From assembly GCA_002429165.1 (NCBI GenBank), contig DIYV01000129.1, positions 1-10,087 on the forward strand: DNA of 10,087 nt, in the 5' to 3' direction. This document shows, one piece after another, positions 6,598 to 10,087 of this stretch (position 1 is its first letter; each line of letters starts with the position of its first letter). Source of the stretch: Gallionella sp. UBA6045 (lineage in GTDB: Bacteria > Pseudomonadota > Gammaproteobacteria > Burkholderiales > Gallionellaceae). A program made the position numbers and the translations under genes. The notes below the pieces were generated by a model. It ran no database searches. It was not told where the DNA came from and saw only the letters and a program-made list of their open reading frames with translations.

Positions 6598-8079
6598 TTG
6601 CCACATCAACACAAAAAGAATGTCGCCCTGAACAGCGGACTGATCAGGGCATTGCGCAACTTGCTGCCGCCGGAATCCGTGCTTGTCGATGCGGAGGATC
6701 TGCGCCCGTTCGAATGCGACGGGCTGGCGGTGTATCGGCAGCTGCCCATGGTCGTGGTGCTGCCGGAAACCACAGAGCAGGTGCAAAGCATCATGCGCTT
6801 GTGCCATGCGCAGCAGGTCCCGGTGGTGGCGCGCGGCGCCGGCACCGGCCTGTCCGGCGGTGCACTGCCGCTGGCGGACGGCGTGCTGCTGAGCCTGGCA
6901 AAGTTCAGGAATATTCTGAACATAGATGCTGATAATGCGATGGCGACCGTGCAGCCGGGGGTGCGCAACCTGGCGATATCCGAAGCGGCGGCGGCCTATG
7001 GAATGTATTACGCGCCCGATCCCTCGTCGCAGATCGCCTGCACCATAGGCGGCAACGTCGCGGAAAATTCCGGCGGCGTGCATTGCCTGAAATACGGCCT
7101 GACGGTGCACAATATCCTGATGCTGAAAGTGGTCACGGCGGAAGGCGACCTGCTCACCATAGGCGCCGAGACGCTCGACTCTCCCGGCTATGACCTGCTC
7201 GCGCTGATGACCGGTTCCGAGGGCATGCTCGGCATCATCGTCGAGGTCACCGTTAAATTGCTGGCCAAACCGGAACGCGCACAGGTCGTGCTCGCGGCCT
7301 TTGACGATATCGTCAAGGCGGGCGAAGCGGTCGGCGCGATCATCGCCGCCGGCATCATTCCGGCCGGACTGGAAATGATGGACAAGCTCGCGATCCAGGC
7401 GGCGGAAGATTTCGTGCACGCCGGTTATCCGCGCGATGCCGAAGCTATCCTGCTGTGCGAACTGGACGGCACGCATGCCGAGGTATCCGAGTACATCGCG
7501 CTGGTGCGCAAGATATTGACCGACAGCGGCGCGACCGAGGTGCGTACCGCGGCGGACGAAGCCGAGCGGCAACTGTTCTGGAAGGGGCGCAAATCGGCCT
7601 TTCCCGCCGTGGGACGCATCTCGCCGGACTATTACTGCATGGACGGCACGATACCGCGCCGCCAGTTGCCGCATGTGCTGCGCCGCATCGGCGAGATGTC
7701 GGATGAATACGGCCTGGCGGTCGCCAATGTGTTCCACGCCGGGGACGGCAACCTGCACCCGCTGATCCTGTTCGATGCCAACACGGAGGGGGAACTGCAT
7801 CGCACCGAGGAATTCGGCCAGCGTATCCTGCAATTGTGTGTGGAAGTCGGCGGCACCATCACCGGCGAACACGGCGTCGGCATCGAGAAGATAACCCAGA
7901 TGTGCGTGCAGTTCAGCAATGCGGAATTAACCCAGTTCCATGCCGTCAAAGCCGCATTCGATCCATCCGGCCTGCTCAATCCCGGCAAGGCCGTGCCGAC
8001 GCTGCATCGCTGCGCCGAATTCGGTGCGATGCATGTGCATCACGGAAAACTTTCGCACCCCGAACTGGAGCGCTTCTGA
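6598..8079 (+). CDS. glcD: Glycolate oxidase, FAD-linked subunit GlcD
   Basis: This 493-residue protein is the FAD-binding catalytic subunit of glycolate oxidase, which oxidises glycolate to glyoxylate. It matches the FAD-binding PCMH/D-lactate-dehydrogenase-type superfamily in length and motif order: VVARGAGTGLSGGALP (76-91) and CTIGGNVAENSGG (148-160) contact FAD, LMTGSEGMLG (203-212) closes the FAD domain, and HAGDGNLHP (380-388), GEHGVG (423-428) and DPSGLLNPGK (455-464) belong to the C-terminal substrate domain. The start is TTG at 6598: CCGGAG ends 5 bases upstream, an in-frame stop lies at 6565, and the first internal ATG is at residue 51, inside the conserved fold. A D-lactate or other 2-hydroxyacid dehydrogenase would look similar alone, but the following glcE and glcF genes settle it. 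It overlaps glcE by one base (TGATG). Confidence 0.95.
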   Translation: MPHQHKKNVALNSGLIRALRNLLPPESVLVDAEDLRPFECDGLAVYRQLPMVVVLPETTEQVQSIMRLCHAQQVPVVARGAGTGLSGGALPLADGVLLSLAKFRNILNIDADNAMATVQPGVRNLAISEAAAAYGMYYAPDPSSQIACTIGGNVAENSGGVHCLKYGLTVHNILMLKVVTAEGDLLTIGAETLDSPGYDLLALMTGSEGMLGIIVEVTVKLLAKPERAQVVLAAFDDIVKAGEAVGAIIAAGIIPAGLEMMDKLAIQAAEDFVHAGYPRDAEAILLCELDGTHAEVSEYIALVRKILTDSGATEVRTAADEAERQLFWKGRKSAFPAVGRISPDYYCMDGTIPRRQLPHVLRRIGEMSDEYGLAVANVFHAGDGNLHPLILFDANTEGELHRTEEFGQRILQLCVEVGGTITGEHGVGIEKITQMCVQFSNAELTQFHAVKAAFDPSGLLNPGKAVPTLHRCAEFGAMHVHHGKLSHPELERF

Positions 8080-9137
8080 TGAGTGACCTCAGCACGGCGT
8101 TGCAGCAACAGGTTCTGGATGCATTTCACAACGGGACACCGCTCAATATCAGCGGTGGCAGCAGCAAGGCTTTTCTCGGACGCGCCAGCCAAGGACAAGC
8201 TGTCGATGTCACCGGACATCGCGGCATCGTCGAATACGACCCTCGCGAACTGGTGTTGACTGCGCGCAGCGGCACCCCGCTGCAGGAAATCGAAGCGGCT
8301 CTGGCTGAAGCCGGGCAGATGCTCGCATTCGAGCCGCCGCATTTCGGCGACAGCGCGACGCTGGGCGGTACGATTGCCTGTGGATTGTCCGGGCCGCGCC
8401 GTCCTTACAGCGGATCGGCGCGCGATTCCGTGCTGGGCTGCAAGATGCTGAATGGCCGCGGCGAGATACTGCGCTTTGGCGGACAGGTGATGAAGAACGT
8501 CGCGGGCTACGATGTCTCGCGCCTGATGGTCGGCGCCCATGGCACGCTGGGCATGTTGCTCGAGATCAGCCTGAAGGTGCTGCCGCGCCCGGCAGCCAGC
8601 ATCACCGTTACCAGGGTATGCAGCGCGGCAGGTGCTATTTCTAGCATGAGTGCTTTGCTGGGCAAGCCGCTTCCGGTGGACGGCGCCTGCTTTCACGGCG
8701 AACAATTGTATATACGCATCTCCGGAAGCGCACAGGCCGTCCAGGAAGCGCGCAGCAAGATAGCCGGCGACGTGCTGCCGGATGCGGATGCCTTCTGGCA
8801 TGCGCTGCGCGAGCATCAGTTGCCTTTCTTTATGCGACACGGCGCGCTGTACCGCGCCGTGGTCAAACCCGCGATTCCGCCATTGAACATCGAAGGCACC
8901 TGGCTGCTGGACTGGGGCGGCGCGCAGCGCTGGTTGTACAGCAATGAAGATCCGGCATCGTTACGCCATCGCGTCGCAAGCGTTGGCGGCCATGTCACCG
9001 TGTTTCGCGGCGGGGCACAAGCTGAAGAAATATTCCAACCACTATCCGGGCCGCTGCTGACCATACACCAGCGGCTCAAGACCAGCTTCGACCCGAACAA
9101 TATTTTCAATCGCGGCCGGCTTTACGCCAATTTATAA
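8079..9137 (+). CDS. glcE: Glycolate oxidase, FAD-binding subunit GlcE
   Basis: The 352-residue product is a second, shorter FAD-binding subunit of glycolate oxidase, required with GlcD and GlcF for activity in E. coli. Visible motifs are ISGGSSKAFLG (24-34), the PHFGDSATLGGTIACGLSG block (87-105), and VMKNVAGYDVSRLMVGAHGTLG (137-158), all characteristic of GlcE. The C-terminal SFDPNNIFNRGRL corresponds to the end of the FAD-linked oxidase domain; the long substrate domain motifs of GlcD (HAGDGNLHP, GEHGVG) are absent, as expected. The open frame extends upstream to 7836 inside glcD, but ATG 8079 is the right start: it overlaps the glcD stop by one base (TGATG), GGAG lies 8 bases upstream, and the family length fits. 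This overlap implies translational coupling and balanced subunit production. Confidence 0.95.
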   Translation: MSDLSTALQQQVLDAFHNGTPLNISGGSSKAFLGRASQGQAVDVTGHRGIVEYDPRELVLTARSGTPLQEIEAALAEAGQMLAFEPPHFGDSATLGGTIACGLSGPRRPYSGSARDSVLGCKMLNGRGEILRFGGQVMKNVAGYDVSRLMVGAHGTLGMLLEISLKVLPRPAASITVTRVCSAAGAISSMSALLGKPLPVDGACFHGEQLYIRISGSAQAVQEARSKIAGDVLPDADAFWHALREHQLPFFMRHGALYRAVVKPAIPPLNIEGTWLLDWGGAQRWLYSNEDPASLRHRVASVGGHVTVFRGGAQAEEIFQPLSGPLLTIHQRLKTSFDPNNIFNRGRLYANL

Positions 9138-10087
9138 ATGCAGACTTCCATTCCTCCCCACTTGCTGCGCAATCCCGATATCGCGGAAGCAGATGACATC
9201 CTGCGCAGCTGCGTGCATTGCGGATTCTGCACCGCGACCTGTCCGACCTATCAGTTGCTGGGGTCGGAACTGGACAGCCCGCGCGGCAGGATCTATCTCA
9301 TCAAGGAAATGTTGGAGACCGGACAGGCCACAGACAAGACCCGCTTGCATCTGGATCGCTGCCTGACCTGCCGTTCCTGCGAGACCACCTGCCCTTCCGG
9401 GGTGCGCTATGGGCGCCTGGTCGACATCGGCCGCGAGATGGTCGAAAAACTGGCGCCGCGTTCCCTGTTGCAAAAGATGTTGCGCAAAGCCATGCTCGCT
9501 GTCATTCCCTACACTGCCCGCATGGCGGTTGTGCTGGGATTGGCGCGCGTGTTTCGTCCGCTGCTGCCGGCAGAACTGAAGAAAAAGATCCCGGCCAAAC
9601 AGACCGCCACAACGACACCGGTGACATCCCACGCGCGGCGCATGCTGGTGCTGGATGGCTGCGTCCAGCCGCTGGGCACGCCCAACACCAATGCGGCAGC
9701 GGCACGCGTGTTCGACCGGCTCGGCATCTCGCTGGTCAGCGCGCAGGATACCGGTTGCTGCGGTGCATTGAACCAGCATCTGTCCGACAGCGATGGCGCG
9801 CGCACGATGATGCGCCGCAACATCGATGCCTGGTGGCCGCATGTCGAGAACGGTGCGGAAGCCATCGTCATGACCGCCAGCGGCTGCGGATTGATGGTGA
9901 AGGACTACGGCCATGCATTGAAAGACGATGCCGGCTATGCGGAAAAGGCCGCGCACATCAGCGCGCTGACGCGCGATCTGAGTGAGATTATTTCGGGTGA
10001 AATCATATCGGGCGAGTTCCCGGACAGCGCGAAGCTGGAAACATTTTCCCGCATCGGACAGGGCAGGCGCGTCGCCTACCATTCATC
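9138..10087 (+). CDS. glcF: Glycolate oxidase, iron-sulfur subunit GlcF (cut by right edge)
   Basis: The first 316 residues of an expected roughly 400-residue protein are present. Two [4Fe-4S] ferredoxin motifs lie at the N-terminus: C25, C28, C31, C35 (CVHCGFCTATCPTYQ) and C75, C78, C81, C85 (CLTCRSCETTCPSGV). The first CCG (DUF3390/heterodisulfide-reductase-like) domain follows, with DGCVQPLGTPN (173-183) and DTGCCGALNQH (204-214), and then TASGCGLMVKDYGH (246-259). The second CCG repeat would begin just at the window edge (RVAYHS). GlcF carries electrons from the flavin subunits toward the membrane quinone pool. ATG 9138 directly abuts the glcE TAA (9135-9137) and has no clear Shine-Dalgarno sequence, so translation probably depends on ribosomes finishing glcE. 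Between residues 283 and 292 the pentapeptide EIISG is repeated in tandem. Confidence 0.95.
   Translation, partial: MQTSIPPHLLRNPDIAEADDILRSCVHCGFCTATCPTYQLLGSELDSPRGRIYLIKEMLETGQATDKTRLHLDRCLTCRSCETTCPSGVRYGRLVDIGREMVEKLAPRSLLQKMLRKAMLAVIPYTARMAVVLGLARVFRPLLPAELKKKIPAKQTATTTPVTSHARRMLVLDGCVQPLGTPNTNAAAARVFDRLGISLVSAQDTGCCGALNQHLSDSDGARTMMRRNIDAWWPHVENGAEAIVMTASGCGLMVKDYGHALKDDAGYAEKAAHISALTRDLSEIISGEIISGEFPDSAKLETFSRIGQGRRVAYHS

Noticed and set aside
6550..7872. 440-codon minus-strand open frame opposite glcD
   Set aside because: Same type of antisense shadow: His/Arg/Gln-rich, no recognisable motif, and glcD on the plus strand is unmistakable.
7836..8078. Upstream extension of the glcE reading frame inside glcD
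   Set aside because: The extension is Arg/His-rich shadow sequence of glcD; the ATG at 8079 with a TGATG overlap and GGAG upstream gives the normal GlcE length.
9132..10082. 316-codon minus-strand open frame opposite glcF
   Set aside because: The plus strand shows two complete [4Fe-4S] motifs and a CCG domain of GlcF in a continuous frame; the minus-strand frame has no such signal.

Overview
The window looks like chromosomal DNA of a Gram-negative proteobacterium, most likely a betaproteobacterium. This is inferred from the moderately high GC content, the RND efflux, lipoprotein and outer-membrane genes, and a glcDEF glycolate oxidase cluster. No database search was possible, so the lineage is an inference from gene content. 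I see no mobile element, CRISPR array, rRNA or tRNA.

Left half (minus strand, reading right to left): a short periplasmic adaptor (membrane fusion) protein starts at 4474. It is followed after 2 bases by a full-length HAE1-type RND transporter (3539-456). After 114 bases comes the 5' part of an MlaE/DUF140-type ABC permease, which runs off the left edge (341-1). The RND protein keeps its proton-relay residues (D401, D402, K914). The adaptor has both lipoyl half-motifs but lacks the alpha-helical hairpin normally found between them. No TolC-type outer membrane channel gene is present.

Middle (plus strand): a 160-bp divergent region (4475-4634) separates the efflux genes from a two-gene unit. 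This unit encodes a DUF6279-like lipoprotein (4635-5510) and a MipA/OmpV-family outer membrane protein (5549-6370). The MipA gene carries an apparent +1 frameshift near its 3' end. The missing last beta-strand is encoded one frame over, up to a stop at 6440.

Right half (plus strand): after an AT-rich intergenic stretch with an inverted repeat and weak promoter-like sequences come glcD (TTG start at 6598), glcE (overlapping glcD by one base) and glcF (ATG directly after the glcE stop, cut by the right edge). Together they encode the three subunits of membrane-associated glycolate oxidase. It oxidises glycolate to glyoxylate and passes electrons through FAD and [4Fe-4S] centres, presumably to quinones. 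In an autotroph this would serve phosphoglycolate salvage; in a heterotroph, growth on glycolate.

Most of the window is ordinary gene content. The points most worth a second look are the hairpin-less adaptor, the frameshifted MipA C-terminus, and the neighbourhood of RND efflux and MlaE-type lipid transport genes.
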